Source: Pelomonas nitida (lineage in GTDB: Bacteria; Pseudomonadota; Gammaproteobacteria; Burkholderiales; Burkholderiaceae_C). Taken from it: a stretch of DNA of 64,000 nucleotides. The notes under the pieces are model-generated. The model saw only the letters and a list, made by a program, of their open reading frames with translations. It ran no database searches and was not told the origin of the DNA. Location of the stretch: contig NZ_JBIGIA010000002.1 of NCBI RefSeq assembly GCF_043555975.1, forward strand, positions 1-64,000, written 5' to 3'. A program made the position numbers and the translations under genes. This document shows positions 1 to 9,528 of this stretch, piece by piece. Each line of letters begins with the position of its first letter. The stretch's first letter is position 1.

Positions 1-120
1 TGGCTGGCCGCGTTTGGCAAGCTGCGCATCCGGTTTGAGCGCGCCGTCGAGACTCATGTGGCGCTGTTGAGCTTGGCCTGCTGCGTCATCTGTTGTCGCG
101 CCTTGCCGGAATTTTGTTAG
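1..120 (+). mobile_element. C-terminal end of an IS5-type transposase (partial)
   Basis: The open frame runs from the first base to a TAG at 118-120 and gives about 39 residues. It contains the block GKLRIRFERAVETHVALLSL, which looks like the conserved C-terminal end of IS5-family transposases (a basic RxxxxYER-like stretch followed by a hydrophobic, Cys-rich helix). The rest of the element lies outside the window, so neither its integrity nor its inverted repeat can be judged. The family assignment is from memory of the motif. Confidence 0.6.
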
Positions 121-290
121 CGGCTCTTATTCACCTCCGCGCCCCCCCAGCTTTCCAGGTGCTGTCTCTGGGGGGCTTTGGTGACAATGCCGGCGCCCTG
201 GCGGTCCCTTGCGAGGGGCGTCGTTCATTTCGGGGAGATGGGTCATGGCCGATCTGCGATCACGAGGACAGCGAAGCACCGGGATGTGAC

Positions 291-773
291 ATGAACGTGG
301 TGGTTGAAGTTCCCGCCGAGGCGCAAGTGCCCGGGACCAGCGTCGAGCTGGGCGGGCACAGCCTGCGCATCGTCTGTGTCGACGAGCGCCTGCCCGACCA
401 CGACGCCCGGCCCGGCAGCTCGCGGGTGCGGCAGTGCTATCTGCCCGACGAGATCGCGCATTTCGAGTGGGCTGGCCATCGCTACGCACTGGTCCCCGAG
501 CGCTTGCCCGCCGTTGCGCCCCGGCCAGCCGCTGAGCTGCATACGCTGCTGACCAACCGGGAATTGCAGATCGTGCAATTGATCTGCAACGGGCTGCTGA
601 CCAAGCAGGTCAGCGCGCGCTTGCGCATCAGCGAGTTCACGGTGCGCTCCTACCTGAAGACGATCTACTGCAAGCTGGGTGTGCGCTCGCGTGGGGCCAT
701 GGTCTACACCTATGCGCAGTCGTTGTCGCGCGCGCCCAGGCTGGACGCCGCCGACCTCGACGACGAGGCCTGA
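291..773 (+). CDS. LuxR-type HTH transcriptional regulator
   Basis: A 160-residue protein. Its C-terminal half is a LuxR/GerE helix-turn-helix: LTNRELQIVQLICNGLLTKQ starts near residue 85 and is followed by the recognition helix ISEFTVRSYLKTIYCKLGV. The N-terminal half matches no sensory domain I recognise and has no clear receiver signature. I chose ATG at 291 over the longer frame from 93 because the upstream stretch reads like non-coding sequence. It follows a transposase end and is not in an obvious operon. The effector and target genes are unknown. Confidence 0.7.
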   Translation: MNVVVEVPAEAQVPGTSVELGGHSLRIVCVDERLPDHDARPGSSRVRQCYLPDEIAHFEWAGHRYALVPERLPAVAPRPAAELHTLLTNRELQIVQLICNGLLTKQVSARLRISEFTVRSYLKTIYCKLGVRSRGAMVYTYAQSLSRAPRLDAADLDDEA

Positions 774-833
774 CGCGTCATTCGGTTCATCTGGAGGCTG
801 GCAGTTGCTGCGCAAACGGGTAGGCTGTGCCGC

Positions 834-1652
834 ATGAGCACTCGCCATGCCTTCGCCGCCTGCATCGCCGCTGCCGTCGGGACCGTCCAGGCGTCAGGCC
901 CAGGCGACGAGCCTCCGCAAGAGTCGCCGGTGCGCTATCTGCTCGGTGTGGCGCTGCGCAATGCGCCGGAATACGACGGTGCGCAGGCCCGCGAGACCCG
1001 GCTGCGGCCGGTGTGGGCGGCGAAGATCGGTCGGGTGCGCATCACCACCTCGGGCGGCAGCGCGCTGCTGGGCTTTGGCCGCGACGGGGCAGGGGCCGGG
1101 GCCAGCACGCAGCTGATCGACAACGCCAAATGGCGGCTCGGCGTGTCGGCGCGCATCGACAGCGGGCGAGACAGCAAGGACGCGAGCACGACGCAAGGGT
1201 TGCCGGATGTGCGGCGCACGCTGCGCGCCAAGCTCTACGCCAGCTACAGCCTGACCCCCGACTGGACCGTCGGCATGTCGCTGTCGCAGGACGTGCTGGG
1301 GCGCCATGGCGGGCTGACGGCCGGCCTGGACACCGGTTACCGGCTGTACCGCAGCGAGAGCACCGAATGGACGGCCGGCGTGGGCCTCACGGCGGCCAAT
1401 GCGACGAATCTGCGCAGCTATTTCGGCGTGCCGGCCTCCGCCGCGGCGGCCAGCGGCAAGCCGGTTTACGAGCCGGGTGCGGGGCTGCGGGACGTCAGTG
1501 CGGGCGTGGGCTTCAAGCACGCGATGACGCGGCATTGGTTCGTCTTCGGCGGCGCTGGCGCGAGCCGCCTGATGGGGCCGGCGGCCGACAGCCCGCTCGT
1601 GCAGAAGCGGGGTTCAGCGTCGGCTCAGGTTGGTGTGGCCTGGCGCAACTGA
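834..1652 (+). CDS. MipA/OmpV family outer-membrane protein
   Basis: A 272-residue protein with a short N-terminal signal-like stretch ending in the small residues VQASG near residue 20. Alternating polar and aromatic strands follow, as in a beta-barrel, and include the family-like N-terminal segment LLGVALRNAPEYDGA. MipA/OmpV proteins are outer-membrane barrels; MipA of E. coli is proposed to scaffold murein enzymes, while others act in osmotic or antibiotic response. The C-terminus ends in QVGVAWRN rather than the usual terminal aromatic. It stands alone, 60 nt after the LuxR gene. Confidence 0.75.
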   Translation: MSTRHAFAACIAAAVGTVQASGPGDEPPQESPVRYLLGVALRNAPEYDGAQARETRLRPVWAAKIGRVRITTSGGSALLGFGRDGAGAGASTQLIDNAKWRLGVSARIDSGRDSKDASTTQGLPDVRRTLRAKLYASYSLTPDWTVGMSLSQDVLGRHGGLTAGLDTGYRLYRSESTEWTAGVGLTAANATNLRSYFGVPASAAAASGKPVYEPGAGLRDVSAGVGFKHAMTRHWFVFGGAGASRLMGPAADSPLVQKRGSASAQVGVAWRN

Positions 1653-1769
1653 TGGGCAACTGAGCCGTCGCGCGCGGGGTGGCGGGCGCGGCCCGGATGG
1701 TGTTTTCTACGGTGTAGCCGTGCACGCTTTGTGTGCTATGTTGCCCGTGCGTATTCCATGGAGGCACAT

Positions 1770-2237
1770 ATGAAGGTTGTCGATATCCTGCGTGTCAAAG
1801 GCGGCACCCTGTTCACGGTGGCTCCGGACCAGCCGCTGAAGGATTCGCTCGAGCTCATGGCCGAGCGTGACATTGGCTCGCTGGTCGTGATGGAGCACGG
1901 CGATCTGGTCGGCATGCTGACCTTCCGCGAGGTCATCCAGGCCGTCGTCAAGAACGGCGGTGCGGTGGGCACGACCATCGTGCGCACGGTCATGGACGAC
2001 GCGCCGCTGACCTGCACGCCCGAGACCGAGATCGACGAGGTGCGCCGCATGATGCTGGGCCGGCATGCGCGCTACATGCCCGTGCTCAATGGCCGCACGC
2101 TGATGGGCGTCATCTCGTTCTACGACGTGGCCAAGGCCGTCGTCGACAGCCAGGACTTCGAGAACCGCATGCTCAAGGCCTACATCCGGGACTGGCCGGT
2201 GGAAGACGTGGCCAGTCAGCCACCTGCGGCCAACTGA
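1770..2237 (+). CDS. Tandem CBS-domain protein
   Basis: A 155-residue protein made of two CBS domains, roughly residues 1-60 and 72-135, with the typical pattern of a hydrophobic strand and GVISFYDV at the end of the second repeat. CBS pairs (Bateman modules) bind adenine nucleotides and regulate partner enzymes or channels. No other domain is present, so its partner cannot be named. The start at 1770 is supported by GGAGG about 6 nt upstream; the frame opens earlier at 1731 without a ribosome site. A strong hairpin terminator follows. Confidence 0.85.
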   Translation: MKVVDILRVKGGTLFTVAPDQPLKDSLELMAERDIGSLVVMEHGDLVGMLTFREVIQAVVKNGGAVGTTIVRTVMDDAPLTCTPETEIDEVRRMMLGRHARYMPVLNGRTLMGVISFYDVAKAVVDSQDFENRMLKAYIRDWPVEDVASQPPAAN

Positions 2238-2256
2238 TCGGCCCCACGGGCAAGGC

Positions 2257-2290
2257 AACGGCCACGCGGCATCGCCGCCGTGGCCGTTTT
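2257..2290 (+). terminator. Rho-independent terminator after the CBS-domain gene
   Basis: A perfect 10-bp inverted repeat (AACGGCCACG at 2257-2266, CGTGGCCGTT at 2279-2288) continues into a T run on the plus strand. It lies between the end of the plus-strand CBS gene and the end of the minus-strand GntR gene, so it can stop transcription from the former and perhaps the latter. Confidence 0.8.
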
Positions 2291-2314
2291 GTCGTGTGCG
2301 TCAGGCGGTTCGCA

Positions 2315-3034
2315 TCAGGGCGTGCCGGGTGACGGCGCAGACTTGTTGACGAAGTAGTCCGGCCGGAAGGCGCGAGTGGCGCCGATGACCGGCAGCACAT
2401 GGTCCAGGTGGTTGCGCATCGCGTCCTTGGCCGACTCCGGCTGGCGTTGGGCCAGCGCGTCCACCACGGCGGCATGTTCCTCGATCACGCCCGCCATGCG
2501 CCCGGCGATCGGCAGCGTGAGGCGCCGGAAACGGTCGATCTGCGTCTTGGCCTGCAGGATGGTGCGCCACACGCCGGGGCAGCCGGCGATGTCGGCTAGG
2601 GCCGCATGGAAGGCCTCGTCGGCCTCGTGGAAGCCCTGGTGGTTGCCCTCGGTCATGCAGGCGCGCTGGCGGGCGAGCAGGCCGTTCAGCAGGGCCAGCC
2701 CGCCGCTGTCCACGTGCTGGGTGGCCTTCTCGACGATGGCGACTTCCAGCGCCGTGCGCACCAGCATGGCCTCCTCCAGCTCGTCCACCGGGATGCGGGA
2801 CACGAAAGTGCCCACGCGCTGCACGATCTCGATCAGCCCTTCCTCGGCCAGGCGCCGCACGGCTTCGTGCACGGGTGTGCGGCTCACGCCGTGTGCGGCG
2901 GCGATGTCCAGTTCCACCACGCGGGTGCCGGGGGGCATCTCCAGTTCCAGGATGCACCGACGCAGATAGGCGTAGATGCGCTGGGAAGCACTGGTGGCGC
3001 TGGTGTCGGTGGTTGCTGCGGCTTTGCTTGGCAT
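2315..3034 (-). CDS. GntR-family (FCD) regulator, likely of hexuronate catabolism
   Basis: A 239-residue protein. Residues about 18-80 form a GntR winged helix (RVVELDIAAAHGVSRTPVHE), and the rest is an all-helical FCD ligand-binding domain with metal-site-type histidines (FHEADEAFHAALADIAG). FCD GntR proteins commonly repress sugar-acid pathways such as ExuR/UxuR targets. It lies at the downstream end of the galacturonate cluster on the same strand, so control of that cluster is the natural inference. A candidate operator is the inverted repeat at 12628-12657. Confidence 0.88.
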   Translation of the reverse strand: MPSKAAATTDTSATSASQRIYAYLRRCILELEMPPGTRVVELDIAAAHGVSRTPVHEAVRRLAEEGLIEIVQRVGTFVSRIPVDELEEAMLVRTALEVAIVEKATQHVDSGGLALLNGLLARQRACMTEGNHQGFHEADEAFHAALADIAGCPGVWRTILQAKTQIDRFRRLTLPIAGRMAGVIEEHAAVVDALAQRQPESAKDAMRNHLDHVLPVIGATRAFRPDYFVNKSAPSPGTP

Positions 3035-3114
3035 CGTGGTCGTCGGCGGTGCTCTCGTAACAGCGGCCCGGCCTCGGTGAGGTCGGGCCGCAGGATGGCG
3101 GCAATTGCCCGATC

Positions 3115-3144
3115 GTGCCTCCTGGGATTTCCCTCAGGAGGCGC
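3115..3144 (-). terminator. Hairpin between the GH28 gene and the GntR gene
   Basis: GCCTCCTG (3117-3124) pairs with CAGGAGGC (3135-3142) around a 10-nt loop. No U tract follows on the minus strand, so it may be a weak or Rho-assisted terminator or an mRNA end-protecting structure after the polygalacturonase gene. Confidence 0.4.
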
Positions 3145-3156
3145 ACAGGTGCGGTG

Positions 3157-5259
3157 TTACCAGCTGGTGCCGCCCGGGCTGGTCAGCGTCGGGAAGTCGA
3201 CATAGGCCTTGCTGCAGTCGATGAACTTGCTCGCGTCCACGGCCTGCGTGGCCATGCCGATGACCTCGATGCTGCGCGCAGTGTCGGTGACCAGCGGCAG
3301 GTTGGTGCCGCTCAGCGTGAGCTTGGCGGTCGAGGCGACGACGCTCATGGCGTCGGGCTTGGCGGCCACGACGTTGTTCATGGTCATGACCAGCGGATAG
3401 GCCGGGTTGCCAAAGCCGCCGGTGTTGGCCAGGAAGCCCTCGAAGCGCAGCTTGCTGGAGCCCTCGATCAGCATGTTGTTGATCGTGATGTCGTGGAAGT
3501 TCGGGATCAGCGGCCCAGCCGTCGGCAGCCCCTTGGTGCTGTAGTACGTCGTGAACAGCAGCGCATTGAGCGTGTTGCGGGCGCAGGTGTTGGTGTAGGT
3601 CACGTTGTAGACCTCGCCGCCACGCGCGTAGTCGGACTTGATCCGCAGGGCTTCCTCGGCGCCGTCGAAGCTGTTGTCGTAGACGTGGATGTTGGCCACG
3701 CCCGCGTTCGTCTCGCTGCCCACCGAGATGCCGTGGCCCCAGTAGATGTGGTTGTGGGCGATGACGAAGCCGTACTTGCGATCGGCGCGCACCTCGCGGT
3801 TGCCGTCCACACCGATCAGGCCCGAGCCCTTGGGGCTGGGGTTCTGGCTGCCCTTGATCGCGATGTCGTCGTCACCCGTGGAGATGAAGTTGTACGCGAA
3901 CACGACGTTCTTGACGTAGCCGTCGAAGGACATCGCGCCAGCGCTCGTGCTGGTGCTGCCCGTGGTCAGCTTGTTGGTGACGGCGGTGCTGGCGGAGCCC
4001 GGGTCGAAGGCGTCGGTGTTCTTGACGTTGTCTTCGTTGAAGGTCTCGCCGTTGTACAGCGGGTTGCCGTTGCCGGCCGGGTTGGCGAAAGCCGCGCGCG
4101 ACGGCGTCTGGACCTTGACGCCCCAGACCGTGAAGCCGTCGATGCCCGACGGGACGACGTGGAAGTTCGCGCTGTTGTTCAGCGTGACGCGGTACAGCGT
4201 GAGGTTCTTCGCGTAGTTGAAGACCATCATGCGGAAGTTGGACTGCGACGCCGCGCCGGTGGTGCCGTTCTCCACCATGTTGCCCAGGTAGGCCAGGTCC
4301 CACCAAGTCATGTTGCGCACGGTGGACTTGGAGTCCACCAGCGTGCCGCCGTTGTCGCAGGGGGTGCCGTCGGCAGCGAAGGTGTTGGTGGCGTAGGCCG
4401 CGTAGGTGTTCGAGCAGGTCAGGTCCACCTTCATGATCGGGTAGAAGCGATTGCTCGTGACGATTTCGGCGTAGGCGCGGCTGTCGATCGCGCCATCGCC
4501 CATCACCGCCGAGTTCACGAGGTTGTTGCCGCCGATCAGAGGCTTGCAGTTGCTCGAGCTGCCGGCCTTGGCGCCGATCTGCGTGTTGCCGCAGTAGGTC
4601 GTCGTGCCGCCGTTGTAGAGCATGACGTCACGGCTGGCGAACAGCGTGACGCCCTTGTCGATCCACAGCGTGACACCGGAGGGCAGCGTCAGCGGGCCGG
4701 AGATGAAGGCGTTGCCGCCACCGCTGTTGACCACCAGGCGCACGGCGAACTTGCTGGCGCGGTACTTGGCCTTGGCGAGTTCTTCGCCGCTGACGCCGGC
4801 GATGTTCTTGTTCGGCACGGCGGCGGTCTTCTGGTCGGCCGTGGCGGTGGCGTCGGCGGCCGCGATGGCCGCGCCGACTTCGGCGTCCACGCCGACGCCG
4901 CAGGCGTCCAGCGCGGCCTGGATGCGCGCCTGGTCAGGGTTGATGACGGCCGGGTCGACCGCCACGCGGTTGCCGCTGACCGAGGGGTCAGCCTCCGGCG
5001 GCAGCGCGCCGTCGGGGCGCTTCACGTACTTGTTGTTCGCTTCCAGCGTGGCGCAGAGCTGGGTGTCGGTGGGCAGGCTGGGCTCGGCCGGCAGGTCGGG
5101 GTCGAACGAAGTGGTGCCGACCTGGAAGGGCTTGGCCGTGTCGTAGTCAACCTGCGTGGCGTTGCTGTCGTCGCCGCCGCCGCCGCAGGCGCTCAGCAAC
5201 AGGCTCAGCGTGGTCAGGCTCAGTGCGGCGAGCCGCCCGAGGGTCTTGTGTGCGTGCAT
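3157..5259 (-). CDS. Polygalacturonase-like glycoside hydrolase (GH28), lipoprotein
   Basis: A 700-residue protein. The N-terminus has a signal peptide with a lipobox (LLLSAC near residue 25) followed by GGGGDDS, so it is probably lipid-anchored. The remainder looks like a right-handed beta-helix typical of pectate-acting GH28 enzymes, with STGDDDIAIKGS (the catalytic DD pair) and NHIYWGHGISVGSE (the GHG motif). It should cleave polygalacturonate outside the inner membrane to feed the uptake and catabolic genes upstream (porin, ExuT, UxaABC). It is longer than many GH28 enzymes because of an N-terminal region of about 150 residues. Confidence 0.85.
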   Translation of the reverse strand: MHAHKTLGRLAALSLTTLSLLLSACGGGGDDSNATQVDYDTAKPFQVGTTSFDPDLPAEPSLPTDTQLCATLEANNKYVKRPDGALPPEADPSVSGNRVAVDPAVINPDQARIQAALDACGVGVDAEVGAAIAAADATATADQKTAAVPNKNIAGVSGEELAKAKYRASKFAVRLVVNSGGGNAFISGPLTLPSGVTLWIDKGVTLFASRDVMLYNGGTTTYCGNTQIGAKAGSSSNCKPLIGGNNLVNSAVMGDGAIDSRAYAEIVTSNRFYPIMKVDLTCSNTYAAYATNTFAADGTPCDNGGTLVDSKSTVRNMTWWDLAYLGNMVENGTTGAASQSNFRMMVFNYAKNLTLYRVTLNNSANFHVVPSGIDGFTVWGVKVQTPSRAAFANPAGNGNPLYNGETFNEDNVKNTDAFDPGSASTAVTNKLTTGSTSTSAGAMSFDGYVKNVVFAYNFISTGDDDIAIKGSQNPSPKGSGLIGVDGNREVRADRKYGFVIAHNHIYWGHGISVGSETNAGVANIHVYDNSFDGAEEALRIKSDYARGGEVYNVTYTNTCARNTLNALLFTTYYSTKGLPTAGPLIPNFHDITINNMLIEGSSKLRFEGFLANTGGFGNPAYPLVMTMNNVVAAKPDAMSVVASTAKLTLSGTNLPLVTDTARSIEVIGMATQAVDASKFIDCSKAYVDFPTLTSPGGTSW

Positions 5260-5303
5260 GTCTTCTTGTCTCGATGGAATGATGAAGCCGTCGTTCGCGG
5301 CGG

Positions 5304-6581
5304 TCAGAAGTTGGCGATCAGGCCGACACCGAAGGCACGCGGGCTGTCGCCCGGCGACAGGTAGGCGTCGGCCGAGCCGGTGTTGGCGCTGTAGAGCGGC
5401 GCCTGGCCCAGGTTCACGCCCTGCTGCGAGTGGTTGCGGATGCGCGTGCCGTAGGCGTAGGCGGTCAACAGGTCGTTGAGCTTGTACTTGGCGCCCAGAG
5501 ACACCTGGGAGGCGCGGTAGTCGTCAGGCGTGGCCACGACGGCGTTGCTCAGGCGGCCGAGGTCGCCGGCCGACAGCATCAGCGTCGTTCGCTCGCCGAC
5601 GCGCTGGGCGATCGACGCCATCATGCCCGTCTGGCGCATGCGACCGTTGTTCAAGGTCGGGTAGATGTTGCCGGGGCTGGGCGGGATGAACTGCTGGAAG
5701 CCGTAGGACGCCTTCTCGATGCCCACGCCCAGCGTCGTGCGCGTGGGCAGTTCGTACGTGGCGACCAGCTTGATGAAGCGCGTGGTGGCGCCGTCCTGAC
5801 CCGTGGTGCGGAAGCCCCAGCCGGCCTGGCCCTTGTCGATGTCGACGCCGGTTTTTTGCTGCTGATCGACGGCCAGGCCGACCTGCAGTGCGCCGGTCTG
5901 GTACTTGATGGCCAGCGAGGAGCGGCCGCGGTTCAGGCCGGCGCTGCGGGCTTCATCGAAGCCATAGGAGGCGGCGGCCTGCAGGCCGTGCCATTCCGGC
6001 GAGAAGTAGTGCACCGAGTTCTTGTAGCGCGCCTCGCCGCGGCTGAACACGCTGTAGGCGTTGCCGGTGAGCTGGGCTGAGGTGTTGTTCCACAGGTCCA
6101 AGCCCAGCACGCTCAGGCCGAGGTTGCCGCCCATCGCGCCGCCGGAGCCCACCAGGCTGCGGTAGGCCGAGTCGTAGTTGCCCACCAGCAGGCGGCCGAA
6201 CTGGACGTGATCCAGGCCGACGTAGCTGTTGCGCGAGGTCAGCGTGGACGTGGAGCCGGTGTCGCTGACGCCGCCCTGGTCGAAGCTGTTCAGGCTGCCT
6301 TCGAGCTGCAGCACGGCCTTGAGGTCGGCGTCGACCGCGAAGGTGCTGTAGACGCCCAGGCGCGAGTTGCCATCGGTGACGCGGCCGCGTTGGGCATACG
6401 GCGTGGTGCCGCCCTTGGCCTTGACGGTCTCGATCTCGGCATTGACGAAGCCATAGATCTTGTAGCTCAGCGCACCGGCTTCAGCGGCGTGCACGGCGGG
6501 AGCGGCCAGCAACAGGGCGGCGGCCAGCGTGGCTGCGGCGGGGGCCGCAGCGCGGCGCTTGAAAGGGGGGGATGTTCTCAA
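5304..6581 (-). CDS. Gram-negative porin (beta-proteobacterial type)
   Basis: A 425-residue outer-membrane barrel. After a signal peptide ending in AVHA, the mature N-terminus runs GALSYKIYGFVNAEIE, and the protein ends in GVGLIANF with the terminal Phe typical of porins. The frame opens at 6779, but the best start is TTG at 6581, preceded by AAGGAGA at ideal spacing and followed directly by the basic signal region. It sits between the GH28 gene and the hexuronate transporter, so passage of oligogalacturonides or galacturonate across the outer membrane is likely. Confidence 0.9.
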   Translation of the reverse strand: MRTSPPFKRRAAAPAAATLAAALLLAAPAVHAAEAGALSYKIYGFVNAEIETVKAKGGTTPYAQRGRVTDGNSRLGVYSTFAVDADLKAVLQLEGSLNSFDQGGVSDTGSTSTLTSRNSYVGLDHVQFGRLLVGNYDSAYRSLVGSGGAMGGNLGLSVLGLDLWNNTSAQLTGNAYSVFSRGEARYKNSVHYFSPEWHGLQAAASYGFDEARSAGLNRGRSSLAIKYQTGALQVGLAVDQQQKTGVDIDKGQAGWGFRTTGQDGATTRFIKLVATYELPTRTTLGVGIEKASYGFQQFIPPSPGNIYPTLNNGRMRQTGMMASIAQRVGERTTLMLSAGDLGRLSNAVVATPDDYRASQVSLGAKYKLNDLLTAYAYGTRIRNHSQQGVNLGQAPLYSANTGSADAYLSPGDSPRAFGVGLIANF

Positions 6582-6657
6582 CGGTGTCTCCTTGGGTTGC
6601 TCTGGGCGTAGGGGGCCGGAACCGACACGGATCCGGGGTGATGGGCAGCCTTGCGTG

Positions 6658-7974
6658 TCAGCGGGCGGGTGCGTCCGCAGCGGCGTGGGGCGGCGTGATG
6701 AGGGTGAGTTCGGGCGTGTGCTTGCGCTGGCGAGCCAGAAAACACAGCAGCACGGCGGCCACGACGTCCATCGCGGCAAGCAGCATGAAGAGCGGGCTGT
6801 AGCCGATCTTCGTGACCAGGATCCCGAATAGCGCGGTGAAGGCGGCCGCGCCGAGGTAGCCCATCATGCCGGCCATGCCGGTGGCGGTCGCGACCTCGTG
6901 GCGGCCGAACATGTCGGACGTGGCCGAATAGAGCGCGCCCGACAGCGTCTGGTGCGCAAAGCCGCCGACGCACAGCAGCGCGATGGCCGTGTAGGGGCTG
7001 GCCACCAGCCCGACGCAGGCCGGGCCCACCATGCACAGCGCGCCGAACACGACGACCAGCTTGCGCGAATTCAGCAGCGACAGGCCCAGGTGCTTGTGCG
7101 CCCAGGGGCTGAGGTAGCCGCCCAGCACGCAGCCGATGTCGGCTGCCAGAAAGGGCAGCCACGCGAACATCGCCACTTCCTTCAGGTTCATGTGACGCTC
7201 GGTCATCATGTAGAGCGGAATCCAGGCGTTGAAGGTTTGCCACGCGGGCTCGGACAGGATGCGCGGCAGGCCGACGGCCCAGAAGTTGCGGCTGGCCAGC
7301 AGCTGCGTCCAGCGTTGCTTCTTGAAGGTGCCGGTGGGGGCGCTGTGCTGGACTTCCTGGCCCTGCACGATGTACTGGCGCTCGTCGTCGGACAGCGACT
7401 TGTGCCGAGCGGGCGACTGGTAGAAGAGCACCCACACGGTGGTCCAGACGATGCCCAGCACGCCCACGATGACGAAGGCCCATTCCCAGCTGCCGTGCAG
7501 CATGGCCCACACGACCAGTGGCGGCGCCAGCAGCGCGCCGACGGAGGAGCCGATGTTGAACCAGCCGATCGCCACCGAGCGCTCCTTGGCCGGGAACCAC
7601 TCGCTGACGGCCTTGACACCCGAGGGGATGCCGGCCGCCTCGCTGGCGCCCAGCATGCCGCGGAAGGCCGCGAGGCTGCCCCAGCCGGTGGCCAGGGCGG
7701 CACCGGCACACACCAGCGACCACGCCAGCGCGAAGACCGCGAAGCCGATCTTGGTGCCGACGGCGTCGACGATGTAGCCCGCGATGGGCTGCATCAGCGC
7801 GTAGCAGACCTGCCAGGCCACGACGATGTGCGCGTACTGCTCGGTCGTGATGCCGAGCTCGCTCATCATGCTGGGCGCCGCCACCGACAGTGTGTTGCGC
7901 GCCAGGTAGTTGACGATGAGGCCGGTGGTGATCAGGCTGACCATCCACCAGCGAAGTCCTTTGATCTTTCGCAT
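6658..7974 (-). CDS. exuT: MFS hexuronate transporter (ExuT-like)
   Basis: A 438-residue protein with about 12 hydrophobic segments, of the anion:cation symporter branch of the major facilitator superfamily. Segments include LITTGLIVNYLARNTLSVAA at the first helix and GASEAAGIPSGVKAVSEWFP in helix 4-5, characteristic of ExuT/GudP-type sugar-acid carriers. ATG at 7974 with GGAG upstream is preferred over the longer frame from 8082. Its place directly after uxaB and before the porin fits import of galacturonate or glucuronate by proton symport. The exact substrate is inferred from context. Confidence 0.88.
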   Translation of the reverse strand: MRKIKGLRWWMVSLITTGLIVNYLARNTLSVAAPSMMSELGITTEQYAHIVVAWQVCYALMQPIAGYIVDAVGTKIGFAVFALAWSLVCAGAALATGWGSLAAFRGMLGASEAAGIPSGVKAVSEWFPAKERSVAIGWFNIGSSVGALLAPPLVVWAMLHGSWEWAFVIVGVLGIVWTTVWVLFYQSPARHKSLSDDERQYIVQGQEVQHSAPTGTFKKQRWTQLLASRNFWAVGLPRILSEPAWQTFNAWIPLYMMTERHMNLKEVAMFAWLPFLAADIGCVLGGYLSPWAHKHLGLSLLNSRKLVVVFGALCMVGPACVGLVASPYTAIALLCVGGFAHQTLSGALYSATSDMFGRHEVATATGMAGMMGYLGAAAFTALFGILVTKIGYSPLFMLLAAMDVVAAVLLCFLARQRKHTPELTLITPPHAAADAPAR

Positions 7975-8062
7975 GCGAGTCTCCAGTGTTCTGTGTCGGC
8001 TGCGTCCGGCGCGCCGGGCACCGGCTCTGCGGCCGTTCGTGCTGTTTGTGCTTTTTGCCGGC

Positions 8063-9508
8063 TCAGCCGGCGGGTTGTTCAAGAATGGCCAGGCAGGCCC
8101 TGATCCCTTGCTGCTGCAGCTGCTGCAGCGCCTGGGCCACGGCGTCGGTCAGGCCGGGTGCTGCGTTCAAGTCCTGGCGCCACACCGCCTGGCGGCCGAG
8201 CATGCGGTGCACCAGCTCCGTCAGCGTCAGCGAGCCTTCATCCACGGCCTGCCAGTCGGCGCGCAGCGCGTCGATCAGGGCCGGGTCGTCGGCCAGCGGG
8301 ATCAGGTCACCCCGGTACAGGCGCAGCGTCGCGGCCAGCGCCAGCACGAGGTGCGGCGGCAGCTGGCCTCGCAGTTGCTGGTAGCGCAGCAGCTGCGGCA
8401 TCACGCGCGCGGCGAACTTGGCCCAGCTGTTGAGCGCGATGGACGCCAGCCGGTGGTGCAGATAGGGGTTGGCGAAGCGGCGCAGCACCGCGTCGGCAAA
8501 GGGTTGCAGCTCGCTGGCGGGCAGCGGCAGCGCAGGCATGATTTCCTGCTGCAGCGTGTTCACGAGGAAGCCGTGCAGCGCCGGATCGGCCATGGCCTCG
8601 CCGACGCTCTGCACACCGGCCAGCAGCGCCACCGGCACCAGCACCGTGTGGCCGCCGTTGAGCACGCCCACCTTGCGCTGCTTGTAGGGCTTGATGTCGT
8701 CCACGATCTGCACGTTCAGGCCCGAGCCGTGCAGCCGCAGCGTGTCGGCCAGCCAGGCCGGGCCCTCGATGACGAACAGGTAGAAGTGCTCCGCCGTGAC
8801 GAGGAAGCGGTCCTGATAACCCAGCTCCGCCTCCAGCGCGGCGATCTCGCCTTGCGGGTGGCCGGGCACGATGCGGTCGACCAGCGTGGAGCAGAAGGTG
8901 CAGCCCAGGTCCAGCCACTGCAGGAAGCCGTCCTCCAGCGCCCAGCGGCGCGCGAAGTGGGCGATGGCGGCCTTCAGCGCCGGGCCGTTGTCGTCGATCA
9001 GCTCGCAGGGCAGCACGACGACACCGGCTTCGCGCGCGCCGTCGAAGTGCCGGTAGCGCTCGTGCAGCCAGCGCGTCAGCTTGGCGGGGAAGCTGGCCGG
9101 TGGCCGGTCGTCGTAGCGGTCGTCGTCGTTGGTGGAGATGCCGGCCTCGGTGGTGTTGGAGACCACGAAGCGCAGCTCCGGGCGGCGGGCTTCGGCGAGG
9201 TAGTCGTCGAACATCGTCGCGAGGTCGATCTCGCGCTGCACGCAGTCGATGATGCGGAACTCGCGCACCGGCTGGCCCTGTTCGTCGAGCCCGCGGATCA
9301 GCGTGGTGTAGCGGCCGCCCTGCACGTCCAGCAAGGGCTGGGCCGAGCGGCCGGAGGGGCGCACGACGACGATGCCGGCATCCAGCCCGCAGCGTTCGTT
9401 GAGCAGGTCGATCTGCCAGTCGAAGAAGCCGCGCAGAAAGTTGCCGGCACCGAACTGCAGCACGCGGATGGGCCGGTTGAACGGCGCGGTGCGCTGCAGG
9501 CGGGGCAT
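8063..9508 (-). CDS. uxaB: Tagaturonate reductase (altronate oxidoreductase)
   Basis: A 481-residue member of the mannitol dehydrogenase family. The N-terminal Rossmann segment is PIRVLQFGAGNFLRGFFDWQ, and the catalytic-type region DDIKPYKQRKVGVLNGGHT matches the polyol/hexuronate reductases. UxaB reduces D-tagaturonate to D-altronate with NADH, the second step of galacturonate breakdown. It follows uxaA; a GTG at 9532 that overlaps the uxaA stop could be an alternative start, but neither candidate has a strong ribosome site. Confidence 0.9.
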   Translation of the reverse strand: MPRLQRTAPFNRPIRVLQFGAGNFLRGFFDWQIDLLNERCGLDAGIVVVRPSGRSAQPLLDVQGGRYTTLIRGLDEQGQPVREFRIIDCVQREIDLATMFDDYLAEARRPELRFVVSNTTEAGISTNDDDRYDDRPPASFPAKLTRWLHERYRHFDGAREAGVVVLPCELIDDNGPALKAAIAHFARRWALEDGFLQWLDLGCTFCSTLVDRIVPGHPQGEIAALEAELGYQDRFLVTAEHFYLFVIEGPAWLADTLRLHGSGLNVQIVDDIKPYKQRKVGVLNGGHTVLVPVALLAGVQSVGEAMADPALHGFLVNTLQQEIMPALPLPASELQPFADAVLRRFANPYLHHRLASIALNSWAKFAARVMPQLLRYQQLRGQLPPHLVLALAATLRLYRGDLIPLADDPALIDALRADWQAVDEGSLTLTELVHRMLGRQAVWRQDLNAAPGLTDAVAQALQQLQQQGIRACLAILEQPAG

Positions 9509-9528
9509 GGACAGGGGAGGGCGTGCGT